Shown in pieces: positions 32,488 through 41,467 of a stretch of 64,000 nucleotides of DNA. The translations under genes were made by a program, and so were the position numbers. The notes under the pieces are model-generated. The model was not told the origin of the DNA. It searched no databases and saw only the letters and a list, made by a program, of their open reading frames with translations. This stretch comes from an uncultured Eubacteriales bacterium (GTDB taxonomy: Bacteria; Bacillota; Clostridia; Oscillospirales; Oscillospiraceae): the NCBI GenBank assembly GCA_905198835.1, contig CAJKDY010000001.1, positions 231,197 through 295,196 on the forward strand, given 5' to 3'. Each line of letters begins with the position of its first letter. Position 1 is the stretch's first letter.

Positions 32488-34011
32488 ATGGATAAGTCAG
32501 CCAGAAATAAGCGCAATATCCTGATCGTGGACGACACCGCCTTCAACCGGGAACTGCTGGGCGACATCCTGTCCTTGGACTACAATATCCTGGAGGCCTG
32601 CGACGGCGCGGAGGCCGCCGCTATCCTCAAGGAACACTGGACGGAGATCGACCTGGTGCTGCTGGACGTGGTCATGCCCAAGACCGATGGCTTCACGCTG
32701 TTGTGGCTGATGAACAAAAACCAATGGCTCCAGTCTACTCCGGTCATCATGATCTCGGCCGACGGCTCGGCGGAGAATATCGACCGGGCCTACGACCTAG
32801 GCGCCACGGACTACATCACCCGTCCCTTTGACGAAAAGACCGTCCGCTACCGTGTGCGCAATACCATCCGGCTCTATGCCAAGCAGCAGGTGCTGGAGGA
32901 TATGGTCACCGAGCAGATCATGGAGAAGGAGCGCTCCAACTTCCAGATGGTGGAGATCCTCAGCAACGTGGTGGAATTCCGAAACGGCGAGAGCGGTCTG
33001 CATGTGCGCCATGTCCGGGTGTTCACCGACGTGCTGCTCCACAGCGTCCGCCGCCATTGCCCGGAGTACGGCCTGACCTCGGCCCAGATCGCCGTCATCG
33101 CCAACGCATCGGCCCTGCATGATGTGGGTAAGATATCCATTGACGAGAAGATCCTCAACAAGCCCGGCAGACTGACGCCGGAGGAGTTTGACATCATGAA
33201 GACCCACACCGTCATCGGCGCGCGGATGCTGGAGGAGACGCCGGGCCGGATCGAGGACAACGACGGCTTTTTGCGCGTGGCCCGGGATATCTGCCGCTGG
33301 CACCATGAGCGCTGGGATGGCCGGGGCTACCCAGACGGCCTCCAGGGCGAGGAGATCCCCATCGCCGCCCAGGTGGTGGCCCTGGCCGACGTGTATGACG
33401 CCCTGACCGCCGTGCGGGTATACAAGGACCCTTATCCGCCCGAGCAGGCGCTGCAGATGATCCTCAACGGCGAGTGCGGCGCTTTTAACCCGGTGCTGCT
33501 GGAGTGCCTGGTGGAGTGTGCCGACCGGCTCAACCGGGAGCTGGAGCTGGGCGATGTGGAGCCCATGGGTTCTACCGAGATCCGCCGGGTCACCAGCGAG
33601 CTGATGGAGCATGGCGAGCTGAGCGCCTCCCGCCGCACTCTGACCTTGCTGGAGCAGGCCAATGCCCGTTTTGACTTCTATGCTGACGTTACCGAGGACC
33701 TGATCTTTGAATACGACCGGGACAACCAGCGCCTCAAGCTCTCCAAGGAGGCGGCCGGGCGGCTGGGGCTCAAGCCGGTGGTGGTCCAACCCGACGCCGA
33801 CCCCGCTGTTGTGTCTTTGGGGGATTCGTTCCGGACGATCCAGGGACTTTTGGAGAAGACCGACGCCGACGATCCCAACGCGGAGGGGACCTACACCCTC
33901 TGCCTGCCCCGGGGCCCGGAGCGGTTCTCCATCCATATGCGGACTTTGTGGGACGGCGAGAGTACCTCCTGGACCCGCGTGGTGGGTAAGCTGACCGAGA
34001 TCACCAAGTAA
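32488..34011 (+). CDS. Response regulator with HD-GYP phosphodiesterase domain
   Basis: 507 residues. Receiver domain about 8-125 with acidic pair (VDD), phospho-acceptor Asp in VLLDVVMP, and conserved Lys position replaced by Arg in ITRPFD. The HD-GYP domain is about 145-330: HDVGK (His211), HHERWDGRGYPDG (GYP near 281). It should hydrolyse c-di-GMP. A C-terminal extension of about 130 residues resembles a PAS-like fold (FDFYADVTEDLIFEYDRDNQRLKLS) and may sense a ligand. CAGGAG precedes the ATG. The K-to-R change in the receiver may alter phosphorylation output. Divergently transcribed from the XrtG operon. Confidence 0.88.
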   Translation: MDKSARNKRNILIVDDTAFNRELLGDILSLDYNILEACDGAEAAAILKEHWTEIDLVLLDVVMPKTDGFTLLWLMNKNQWLQSTPVIMISADGSAENIDRAYDLGATDYITRPFDEKTVRYRVRNTIRLYAKQQVLEDMVTEQIMEKERSNFQMVEILSNVVEFRNGESGLHVRHVRVFTDVLLHSVRRHCPEYGLTSAQIAVIANASALHDVGKISIDEKILNKPGRLTPEEFDIMKTHTVIGARMLEETPGRIEDNDGFLRVARDICRWHHERWDGRGYPDGLQGEEIPIAAQVVALADVYDALTAVRVYKDPYPPEQALQMILNGECGAFNPVLLECLVECADRLNRELELGDVEPMGSTEIRRVTSELMEHGELSASRRTLTLLEQANARFDFYADVTEDLIFEYDRDNQRLKLSKEAAGRLGLKPVVVQPDADPAVVSLGDSFRTIQGLLEKTDADDPNAEGTYTLCLPRGPERFSIHMRTLWDGESTSWTRVVGKLTEITK

Positions 34012-34029
34012 GAAGGGGAGTGAGGGCCC

Positions 34030-35139
34030 ATGCCCAGTTGGAAGACCTGTCTGCGCATCGGCGTCAGCGCCTTTGGGCTGTTTTTGTGCATCCGGTATTG
34101 GGATGTGATGGTGAACTTTCTCCTGCTGGCTTTTCGGGCGGCCACGCCCATCCTTGTGGGCTGCGCCATCGCCTTTATCCTCAATATTCCCATGCGCTTT
34201 TTCGAGCGGCACTTTTTTCCCAATAGCAAAAAGCCCTGGATCAGGCCGGTCCGCCGGGGCGTTTGCCTGCTGCTGGCCTTCTTGTGCGTGGGGATCATCC
34301 TCACCGCGCTGGCATTGCTGGTCATCCCGGAGTTGGTGGACTGCGCCGAGCTGCTGGCGGCCACAGTGCCCGGCACCCTCCAGAGCATCAGCAGTACCGT
34401 GGCCAACTCTGACCTGGCCAGCCCCGAGCTTGCCCAGTGGCTCAACGGCCTCAACTGGCAGGAGCTGATCGAACGGGTGGGCGGCGTTTTGCTTAGCGGC
34501 TTTGGCAGCGTGGCAGGCATTGCCGCCGAGGTCATCGGCTCGGTGATCTCCGTCACCTTCAACGCGATCATGGCCCTGATCTTTGCCGCCTATGTGCTGG
34601 CGGGCAAGGAGTCGCTGGGCCGTCAGGCCAAGACCCTGGCCCGGAAATACCTGAAGAAGAGCTGGCGGGAGAAGCTGGTCCACGTGCTGCTTGTGGTTGA
34701 GGACTGCTTCCACGACTACATCGTGGGCAAAGGCGCCGACGCCGTGGTTTTGGGCGTGATGTGCTCGGTGGGCATGCTGATTTTTGGCTTCCCCTTCGCC
34801 GCGGTGGTGGGCACCGTGGTGGGCTTCACCGCGCTGATCCCCGTCATCGGCGGCTATATCGGCGGCTTTATCGGCTTTTTGCTCATCCTTACCGTCTCGC
34901 CCCTCCGGGCCGCCCTTTTCTTGTTGTACCTGGTCATTTTGCAGCAGGTGGAGGGCAACCTCATCTACCCCAAGATCATCGGTAAGACTCTGGGTCTGCC
35001 GGGCATCTGGGTGCTGGCCGCCGTCATTATCGGCGGCGGCACCATGGGCGTCACCGGGATGCTCCTGGGCGTTCCTATCGCCGCGGCGCTCTACCGTCTG
35101 CTGCGAGAAGACGTCCAGCGCCGGCCCAACAAAACTTGA
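34030..35139 (+). CDS. AI-2E family transporter (membrane exporter)
   Basis: 369 residues with about 7-8 hydrophobic segments and the family's C-terminal signature: VGFTALIPVIGGYIGGFIGFLLIL and QQVEGNLIYPKIIGKTLGLPGIWVL. Members are permeases of uncertain substrate; the AI-2 exporter name comes from E. coli TqsA, and others move Na+/H+ or metabolites. The ATG is 18 nt after the HD-GYP gene, so it is probably co-transcribed. A terminator at 35155-35187 closes the unit. Confidence 0.88.
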   Translation: MPSWKTCLRIGVSAFGLFLCIRYWDVMVNFLLLAFRAATPILVGCAIAFILNIPMRFFERHFFPNSKKPWIRPVRRGVCLLLAFLCVGIILTALALLVIPELVDCAELLAATVPGTLQSISSTVANSDLASPELAQWLNGLNWQELIERVGGVLLSGFGSVAGIAAEVIGSVISVTFNAIMALIFAAYVLAGKESLGRQAKTLARKYLKKSWREKLVHVLLVVEDCFHDYIVGKGADAVVLGVMCSVGMLIFGFPFAAVVGTVVGFTALIPVIGGYIGGFIGFLLILTVSPLRAALFLLYLVILQQVEGNLIYPKIIGKTLGLPGIWVLAAVIIGGGTMGVTGMLLGVPIAAALYRLLREDVQRRPNKT

Positions 35140-35154
35140 GCGTTTCACAAAAAG

Positions 35155-35187
35155 AAGGCCCTCTCCGTTGGGAGAGGGCCTTTCTTT
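35155..35187. terminator. Bidirectional terminator
   Basis: AAGGCCCTCTCC-GTTG-GGAGAGGGCCTT followed by TCTTTG on plus and by CTTTTTG on minus; it sits between two convergent genes. Confidence 0.9.
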
Positions 35188-35196
35188 GCGTTTTGA

Positions 35197-36828
35197 TCAG
35201 TCCTTGAGCTGCTGGGCCTCCACATCAGGGAAGGCGGAGTACATAGGCGTTACGTCCAGCCCCCGGAGGTGGCGGTCCACATAGTTTTTGGTGATCTTCA
35301 TCACTACGCCGCTGAGGCTCAATACGCCGATGAGGTTGGGGATGGCCATCAGACCGTTGAAGGTGTCGCTCAGGTCCCAGGCCAGCTGAAGGCTCATGGT
35401 GGCGCCCACCACGATAAAGGCGACGAAGACGACCTTGTAGCCCAAGGTGGCCTTGTGGCCAAAGAGGTATTCAAAGGCCGTGGAGCCATAGTGGCTCCAG
35501 CCCAGCACCGTGGAGAAGGCGAAGAGCAAAATGGCGATGGCAATAAAGGCCGAGCCGGCATTGCCGAAGACCTGGGAGAAGGCGTAGCTCACATAGGAGC
35601 TGGACTCCAGCCGGGTGTAGCCCTGCTGGGTGTACTCCGGCTTCAGCTTGTCCACGTTGCCGTCTTTGTCAAAGGTAAAGTAGACGCTCAGATCGTCCTC
35701 CCGGGCGTCCAGGACCAGCTCCTGGGCCTGACCGGCGGCGTCACGATAGGCCAGGATCTCGTTGGCCTGGCCGGTGGCGGTGTTGACCAGATTGGTGGAG
35801 GTGAGGATGACCAGGGCGGTGAGGGTGCACACCACGATGGTGTCCATAAAGACCTCAAAGATGCCCCACATGCCCTGCCGCACCGGCTCTTTCACATTGG
35901 ACGAGGAGTGGACCATGACGCTGGAGCCCAGGCCCGCCTCGTTGGAGAAGACGCCCCGCTTCATGCCCCAGGTGATGGCCAGCTTCAAGCCGGTGCCTAC
36001 GATGCCGCCGCCCACGGCCTCCATCTGGAAGGCGCCTTTGAAGATGGAGACGAAGGCCGGGCCGATATTGCCGGCGTTAATGCCTACCACCACCAGCGCG
36101 CCCACCACATAGATGATGGCCATAAAGGGCACCAGCTTCTCCGTGACCGCCGCGATGCGCTTGAGCCCGCCCAGGATGATCAGGGCCGCCAGGGCCATGA
36201 GCACCACGCCAGTGACCCAGGTGGGGATGGCAAAGGCGCTTTTCATGTTGGAGGAGATGGAGTGGATCTGGCTCATGTTGCCAATGCCGAAGCTGGCAAT
36301 GACCGCGAATACGCTGAACAGCACCGCCAGTACAGCGCCGATGTGCTTGCAGCCCTTGCGGGAGCCCAGACCGTCCCGGAGGTAGTACATCGCGCCGCCC
36401 TGCCACTCGCCCGCGTCGTTCTTGCGGCGGTAGAAGATGCCCAGCACGTTTTCTGAGAAGTTGGTCATCATCCCGAAGATGGCCACGATCCACATCCAGA
36501 AGATAGCCCCCGGGCCGCCCAGGGCGATGGCGGTGGCCACGCCTACGATGTTGCCTGTGCCGATGGTGGCCGCCAGAGCGGTACAGAGGCTCTGGAACTG
36601 GCTAATGGACTTGTCCTCCTTGCCGGTGTGGGCGGTGATGTGGCGGTTGGTGAAGATGCCGCCGATGGTGTTCTTCATCCAGTGGCCAAAGTGGGTCACT
36701 TGGAAGACCTTGGTGAGCAGGGTCATCAAAATGCCCGTGCCCACCAGCAGCACCAGCATGGGAACGCCCCACACAAAGTTGTTGACTACGCCGTTGACGT
36801 TGGCGACGGCCTGGCCGATCTGTTCCAT
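35197..36828 (-). CDS. Sodium:alanine/glycine symporter (AGCS family)
   Basis: 543 residues, about 10-11 membrane segments. The family signature is present: ATIGTGNIVGVATAIALGGPGAIFWMW, with WQGGAMYYL and FSNEAGLGSS. Imports alanine or glycine with Na+. It is longer than typical AGCS proteins (about 450-490) because of a hydrophilic insert near residues 385-435 (contains DLSVYFTFDKDGNVDKL), probably an extracellular loop domain. ATG at 36826-36828 with GAGAGGAGAG upstream. Monocistronic. Confidence 0.92.
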   Translation of the reverse strand: MEQIGQAVANVNGVVNNFVWGVPMLVLLVGTGILMTLLTKVFQVTHFGHWMKNTIGGIFTNRHITAHTGKEDKSISQFQSLCTALAATIGTGNIVGVATAIALGGPGAIFWMWIVAIFGMMTNFSENVLGIFYRRKNDAGEWQGGAMYYLRDGLGSRKGCKHIGAVLAVLFSVFAVIASFGIGNMSQIHSISSNMKSAFAIPTWVTGVVLMALAALIILGGLKRIAAVTEKLVPFMAIIYVVGALVVVGINAGNIGPAFVSIFKGAFQMEAVGGGIVGTGLKLAITWGMKRGVFSNEAGLGSSVMVHSSSNVKEPVRQGMWGIFEVFMDTIVVCTLTALVILTSTNLVNTATGQANEILAYRDAAGQAQELVLDAREDDLSVYFTFDKDGNVDKLKPEYTQQGYTRLESSSYVSYAFSQVFGNAGSAFIAIAILLFAFSTVLGWSHYGSTAFEYLFGHKATLGYKVVFVAFIVVGATMSLQLAWDLSDTFNGLMAIPNLIGVLSLSGVVMKITKNYVDRHLRGLDVTPMYSAFPDVEAQQLKD

Positions 36829-36884
36829 GGGTTTTCGCTCTCCTCTCTTGTGCTTTAGCACGTTAACGCAGGAATATAGACAGT

Positions 36885-36913
36885 ATTCTACCATATTTGC
36901 AAGTTCGGCGCAA
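36885..36913 (-). promoter_or_regulatory. Promoter for the AGCS symporter
   Basis: On the minus strand TTGCGC (36908-36913), 17 bp, TAGAAT (36885-36890). An overlapping alternative is TTGCAA with TATATT at 18 bp, slightly downstream. Confidence 0.55.
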
Positions 36914-36984
36914 GAAAAATTCATGGGAGAAGTGTCAAAAATCCAGCCCGGTCCCCCAAAGATCCTTATGCAACTTACCCGCCC

Positions 36985-37013
36985 TTGACGGCGTTGCCTG
37001 GCGGTGGTATGAT
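36985..37013 (+). promoter_or_regulatory. Sigma-A promoter for the GH43 gene
   Basis: TTGACG (36985-36990), 17 bp, TATGAT (37008-37013); start near 37020 gives a leader of about 33 nt with GAGAGGAGAGGG. Confidence 0.8.
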
Positions 37014-37052
37014 GGACAAAAGCATTTGGACCCAAGAGAGGAGAGGGCTTTT

Positions 37053-38594
37053 ATGCGCCTGTATGACTGCGCCCCGGCCGGGGCGGACGCCTACCAAAAC
37101 CCCATCCTGCCCATGGACTTCAGTGACCCCGACGCCATTCGGGTGGGGGAGGACTACTATATGGTGGCCTCCTCCTTTACCTACCTCCCCGGCGTGCCGG
37201 TGCTCCACTCCAGGGATCTGGTCCACTGGCGGCAGCTTGCCTGGTGCGTGGAGCGGCTGCCCTTCGAGCGCTATGACCAGCCCTGCCACGGTGCGGGGAC
37301 CTGGGCCCCCGCCATCCGCTATCATGACGGCCTTTTCTATGTCTACATCCCCTTGCCCGACGAGGGGATCTTCGTCACCACCGCCTCTGACCCCGCCGGA
37401 CCCTGGAGCCCGCTCCACTGTGTCTGGGCGGGCAAGGGCTGGATCGACCCATGCCCCTTCTGGGATGACGACGGCAAGGCCTATCTGGCCCACGCCTTTG
37501 CCCGCAGCCGATGCGGGATCAAACACCGCATCGACGTGTGCGCCATGGCCCCGGACGGCATGAGCCTTTTGGACCAGGGCGTGACGGTCTACAATGACCC
37601 TGTCAAACACCCCACCATGGAGGGCCCCAAGTTTTATAAACGAGACGGCTGGTATTACATCTTCGCCCCCGCCGGCGGCGTGGGTACAGGCTGGCAGACG
37701 GTGCTGAGAAGCCGCTCGCCCCTGGGGCCCTATGAGGATAAGATCGTCCTCCACCAGGGGACCAGCCCGGTGAACGGTCCTCACCAAGGGGCCTGGGTGG
37801 ACACCCCCCAGGGGACGGACTGGTTCCTCCACTTCCAGGAAAAGGGGGTCTACGGCCGGGTGGTCCACCTTCAGCCCATGACCTGGCAAGATGGCTGGCC
37901 CGTCATGGGCGAGCGTCCCAACAGCCAGGGGGTGGGCCAGCCGGTGCTGCGGCACCCCTTGCCTCTGCCTGACAAGGTAAATGACTTTACGCTGAATGCC
38001 GACGACGATTTTGCCGGCCCCGCCCTGGCTCTCCAGTGGCAGTGGCAGGCCAATCCACAGTCCGGCTGGTACACTGTGGACCACGGCCTGCGCCTTGCCA
38101 TTTTGCCCTGCGTCCGGGGAGAGAGCCTTTTGTGGTACATGCCCAACGTCCTCACCCAGATGCCCCAGGCCTGGGCCTTCACCATGGAGGCCTCGCTGAC
38201 GCTGGACGCCAAGAGTACCGGCGACGAGGCGGGGATCGCCGTTATGGGCCACAGCTACTCGGCCCTGGCCCTGCAAAGGACCGCCGCCGGGCGCCGCCTG
38301 GTCCTCTACCGGGGGGCGGTGACAGAGCAGAGCGCCCAGGGGCTGGCGCAAGAGGAGGAGACCCTCAGCCTACCCTGGGAGGACAGCTGCGTCACCTTGC
38401 GGCTCCACTTCTTTGAAGGGGGCAGCGTTACCTACGGCTATGTCCGGGGCGATGGGAGCGAGGAGCTGCTGACCGGCTCCTTCTACGCCGGGCAGTCTAC
38501 CTGGTCCGGGGCAAAGCCCGCCCTGTTTGCCCGTAACGTCCAAAATCGGCCCGGTGGCAGCGCTCTGTTTCACAAGGTCAACTTTACAAACTGA
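37053..38594 (+). CDS. Glycoside hydrolase family 43 (beta-xylosidase/arabinofuranosidase-like)
   Basis: 513 residues, no signal peptide, so cytoplasmic. The five-bladed propeller domain (about 1-310) has the GH43 acid residues: Asp in MDFSDPDAIRV (general base), Asp in WIDPCPFWDDDG (pKa modulator) and Glu in TMEGPKFYK (general acid). The C-terminal 200 residues form a beta-sandwich typical of the two-domain GH43 enzymes (FAGPALALQWQW start). Acts on imported arabino- or xylo-oligosaccharides. It has its own promoter; the next gene, 21 nt downstream, is a secreted esterase, so both probably serve plant cell-wall (pectin side-chain) use. Confidence 0.9.
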   Translation: MRLYDCAPAGADAYQNPILPMDFSDPDAIRVGEDYYMVASSFTYLPGVPVLHSRDLVHWRQLAWCVERLPFERYDQPCHGAGTWAPAIRYHDGLFYVYIPLPDEGIFVTTASDPAGPWSPLHCVWAGKGWIDPCPFWDDDGKAYLAHAFARSRCGIKHRIDVCAMAPDGMSLLDQGVTVYNDPVKHPTMEGPKFYKRDGWYYIFAPAGGVGTGWQTVLRSRSPLGPYEDKIVLHQGTSPVNGPHQGAWVDTPQGTDWFLHFQEKGVYGRVVHLQPMTWQDGWPVMGERPNSQGVGQPVLRHPLPLPDKVNDFTLNADDDFAGPALALQWQWQANPQSGWYTVDHGLRLAILPCVRGESLLWYMPNVLTQMPQAWAFTMEASLTLDAKSTGDEAGIAVMGHSYSALALQRTAAGRRLVLYRGAVTEQSAQGLAQEEETLSLPWEDSCVTLRLHFFEGGSVTYGYVRGDGSEELLTGSFYAGQSTWSGAKPALFARNVQNRPGGSALFHKVNFTN

Positions 38595-38615
38595 TATATT
38601 ATAGGAGGAATCCCC

Positions 38616-41378
38616 ATGAAACGAGTTTTTTCCCTGGCCCTTGCATTAGCCCTGGCCCTGGGGCTGAGCGTGGCCCCCGCCGCGGCGGCGGAGGCCGGCG
38701 TTTTCCGCCCCTCGGTGAGCCCCGGCGCCACGGAGACGGAGACCACTGTGGAGACCGGCATCCCTGGCATGACCCTGACGCTGGGGGCGGACGAGTGGAG
38801 CGTCACGGCGCTGGACCTGCCTATGGAGTCCGCCTCCGGCGTGCGCTACGACAGCTTCCTCACCGGCAAGGCCAACCCCAAGACCGCCGAGGGCAAGGGC
38901 ACCTATTATACCTTTGCCTTTGACAACAGCGTGAAGACCGGCGCGCTGGAGCTGATGTACCGGCTCAATTCAGGAAAGGCGTTTTTTATCATGGATAACG
39001 GCCAGGCAATGGATGGATTTGACGGCGTGAAGCGTGAGGTCTCGGCGGACGAGTCGGCCACCATCATCGTAGAGGGCGGCCACACCTACACCGTCTACGC
39101 CTCCGGCTCCAAGCTGCGGCTCTACGGCTGCTCCTTCCAAAATGTGGAACCCGCCCAGGTCTTTGCCGCCGAGATCGCCGCCTTCCCCTTTGCGCGTATT
39201 CGGGGTGAAAACCCCGACGCCGACCACATCGACGCCGACCTGGCCCTGATGGACAGCTACGAGAGCCAGTTTGGCTCCTGCGACGTGTCCTGGAGCAGCT
39301 CGGACACAAAGGTCGTGGATGTCAACGGCGCGGTGAACTGCCAAAAGAACGAGACCCAGGTCCAGCTGACCGGCCACTTCTCCGTTCAGGAGCGGCGGGA
39401 ACTGGCCGCCGACGTGACCTTTACCCTCACCGTCCTGGCGGACCCCGACGACACCTCCGCCGTGGCGGTGGCCAAGGAGGCGCTGACCCTGGGGGAGCTG
39501 TCCGCTGTGAAGCGGGACCTCCAGCTGCCCGCCGCGGGCAAGCGGGGCACCGCCATCACCTGGGCCAGTTCCGATGAGACAGTGGTGGGCCGGGACGGCA
39601 AGGTCTATCCCGCCGCCGACATGGCCAGGACTGCCACCCTGACCGCCACCATTACCCGGGGCGACGCCTCCGAGACCAAGGCCTTTGTAGTTACCGTGGT
39701 GGGCATCGTGCCGGTGACGCTGGATTCTTGGGTCTACGAAGGCCCCGACGGCAAGCTGCGTTATACCCCCGCCGACGGCGGCAGGCTGCAGGCGGTGGCC
39801 CTGACCTGCAACGACCCCAATCCCGCCCGGGGTGACAAGGTCCTGATCACCGTCTACGGTCCTGACGGTGTGGCCAAGGATTCCGCCTCCTACCCTGTGG
39901 CGGATACCTTTGCCGGCGTGCCCGTAGGCCAGAGCGTCTCTGTGGCGGCGGATATGGCCATGGACAGCGGCGACTATTTTGAGGTCACGGCTACAGCTTC
40001 TGACGGCAGGGCTCTGATCCAACCCGTCCGCAACGACGACAACCTGGCCGACACCGCCAAGGTCTATGTGGTGGGCGATTCCACCGCCAGCGTCTACGGG
40101 GACGACCGCTATCCCCGCAAGGGCTGGGCCCAGATGCTGGGGGGCTACTTTGACGGTGTGGAGGTCATTGACCTGGCCCTGTCCGGCCGCTCCTCGGGCA
40201 GCTTCAAAAACGAGGCCAACTACGCCACTTTGCAGAATTCCCTGACAAAGGGCGACTACCTCATCATCCAGTTTGGACACAACGACAACAAGGCCGACAG
40301 CTATGCCGACCCCGCCGGAGACCGCTTCACCGCCGGCTCCTTCCAGGCGTCCATGCTGGACTATATCCGCCTGGCTTGGGAGAAGGGGGCCCATCCCATC
40401 CTGGCCACCTCCATCTCCCGCCGCAAGCTCTCCGACGAGAGCCTGGAGGCCTATGTCCGCGCTACCCAGGCGCTGAGCGTGGCCACCAGCGTCCCCTGCA
40501 TCGACCTCTACGCCGTCACCAACGCCTGGATCAACCAGGTGGGGGTGGACGCCGCCCAGGATATGTTCAACTGCGTCAAGCCCCACGACAGCCGCTTTAT
40601 GGGCTACGCCCCCTTCGCCGGGTCTGAGTTCTACGAAAAGGGCTCCACCGACGACACCCATCTGAACATCTACGGCGCCGACCTCATCGCCCAGTGGTTC
40701 GTGGACGGCCTGGCTGAGCAGGGCCTGCCTTTGGCAACGAAGGTGAACACTCGTCGGGCCGCGCCGCTGCCGGCCTACGCTTTGGCCGCGGACACTGTCA
40801 CCGCCATAAGCGGCTACTCCGACGTCAATTCCGGCGACTGGTTTGCCCCCAGCGTTCAGCGGACCACCGCCGCCGGGGTGTTCTCCGGCACCGGCAACGG
40901 CCTCTTCCGGCCGGACCAGCCCATGACCCGGGCCATGGTAGCCACCGTGCTATACCGCCTGGCGGGCAGCCCCGCCCTGCAGGGGACCACACACTTCCCC
41001 GACGTAGCCTCTGACGCGTGGTATGCCGCCGGGGCGACTTGGGCGGGGGAAAAGGGGATCGTGACCGGATACGGAGACGGCGCCTTTGCACCGGACGATC
41101 TCATTACCCGAGAGCAGCTGGCCGCCATGCTCTTCCGCTTCGCGCTGGAAAACGGGCTTTGGAGTGAGTATGACCCGATCACCTCCATGGAGAATATGCC
41201 CGCTTCCTACCCGGACTTCTTTACCGCCGGGGACTGGGCCGCGGAGGCCCTCCAGTGGCTCACCAGCAAGGGACTGCTGACGGGCAAGCCCGGCGGACTG
41301 CTGGACCCCAAGGGTCCTGTCACCCGGGCTGAGGCCGCCGCTGTTTTGGAGCGGCTCATGACTCTGATGGGGAAGTAA
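38616..41378 (+). CDS. Secreted rhamnogalacturonan acetylesterase-like SGNH hydrolase with SLH anchor
   Basis: 920 residues. Signal peptide about 1-25 (LALALALALGLSVAPAAA-AEA); a beta-rich N-terminal region; one or two bacterial Ig-like domains (about 200-365, with ITWASSDETVV); a CE12-type SGNH catalytic domain (about 480-710): VVGDSTAS (Ser nucleophile), SGRSSGSF, FGHND, and DDTHLN with the Asp-x-x-His pair; then three SLH repeats (about 735-918, YSDVNSGDWFAPSVQ, FPDVASDAWYAAGATWA, YPDFFTAGDWAAEALQWL) that bind the wall polymer. It should remove acetyl groups from rhamnogalacturonan at the cell surface. Likely in one transcript with the GH43 gene; AGGAGG lies 7 nt before the ATG. Confidence 0.9.
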   Translation: MKRVFSLALALALALGLSVAPAAAAEAGVFRPSVSPGATETETTVETGIPGMTLTLGADEWSVTALDLPMESASGVRYDSFLTGKANPKTAEGKGTYYTFAFDNSVKTGALELMYRLNSGKAFFIMDNGQAMDGFDGVKREVSADESATIIVEGGHTYTVYASGSKLRLYGCSFQNVEPAQVFAAEIAAFPFARIRGENPDADHIDADLALMDSYESQFGSCDVSWSSSDTKVVDVNGAVNCQKNETQVQLTGHFSVQERRELAADVTFTLTVLADPDDTSAVAVAKEALTLGELSAVKRDLQLPAAGKRGTAITWASSDETVVGRDGKVYPAADMARTATLTATITRGDASETKAFVVTVVGIVPVTLDSWVYEGPDGKLRYTPADGGRLQAVALTCNDPNPARGDKVLITVYGPDGVAKDSASYPVADTFAGVPVGQSVSVAADMAMDSGDYFEVTATASDGRALIQPVRNDDNLADTAKVYVVGDSTASVYGDDRYPRKGWAQMLGGYFDGVEVIDLALSGRSSGSFKNEANYATLQNSLTKGDYLIIQFGHNDNKADSYADPAGDRFTAGSFQASMLDYIRLAWEKGAHPILATSISRRKLSDESLEAYVRATQALSVATSVPCIDLYAVTNAWINQVGVDAAQDMFNCVKPHDSRFMGYAPFAGSEFYEKGSTDDTHLNIYGADLIAQWFVDGLAEQGLPLATKVNTRRAAPLPAYALAADTVTAISGYSDVNSGDWFAPSVQRTTAAGVFSGTGNGLFRPDQPMTRAMVATVLYRLAGSPALQGTTHFPDVASDAWYAAGATWAGEKGIVTGYGDGAFAPDDLITREQLAAMLFRFALENGLWSEYDPITSMENMPASYPDFFTAGDWAAEALQWLTSKGLLTGKPGGLLDPKGPVTRAEAAAVLERLMTLMGK

Positions 41379-41388
41379 ACAAGACAGG

Positions 41389-41425
41389 AAAAAGCTCCAA
41401 GGCATTTCGCCTTGGAGCTTTTTTT
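41389..41425. terminator. Bidirectional terminator
   Basis: AAAAAGCTCCAAGGC paired with GCCTTGGAGCTTTTT around ATTTC, with T-runs on both strands; between the SLH esterase gene and psd. Confidence 0.92.
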
Positions 41426-41467
41426 GTCTTGGCGCGTCGAGCGAAATGCCTGCCATCAGCCGCTACG

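Noticed and set aside
32797..35148. Long minus-strand open frame over the HD-GYP and AI-2E genes
   Set aside because: Same reason: low-complexity antisense frame in GC-rich DNA, with no ribosome site and no recognisable domain.
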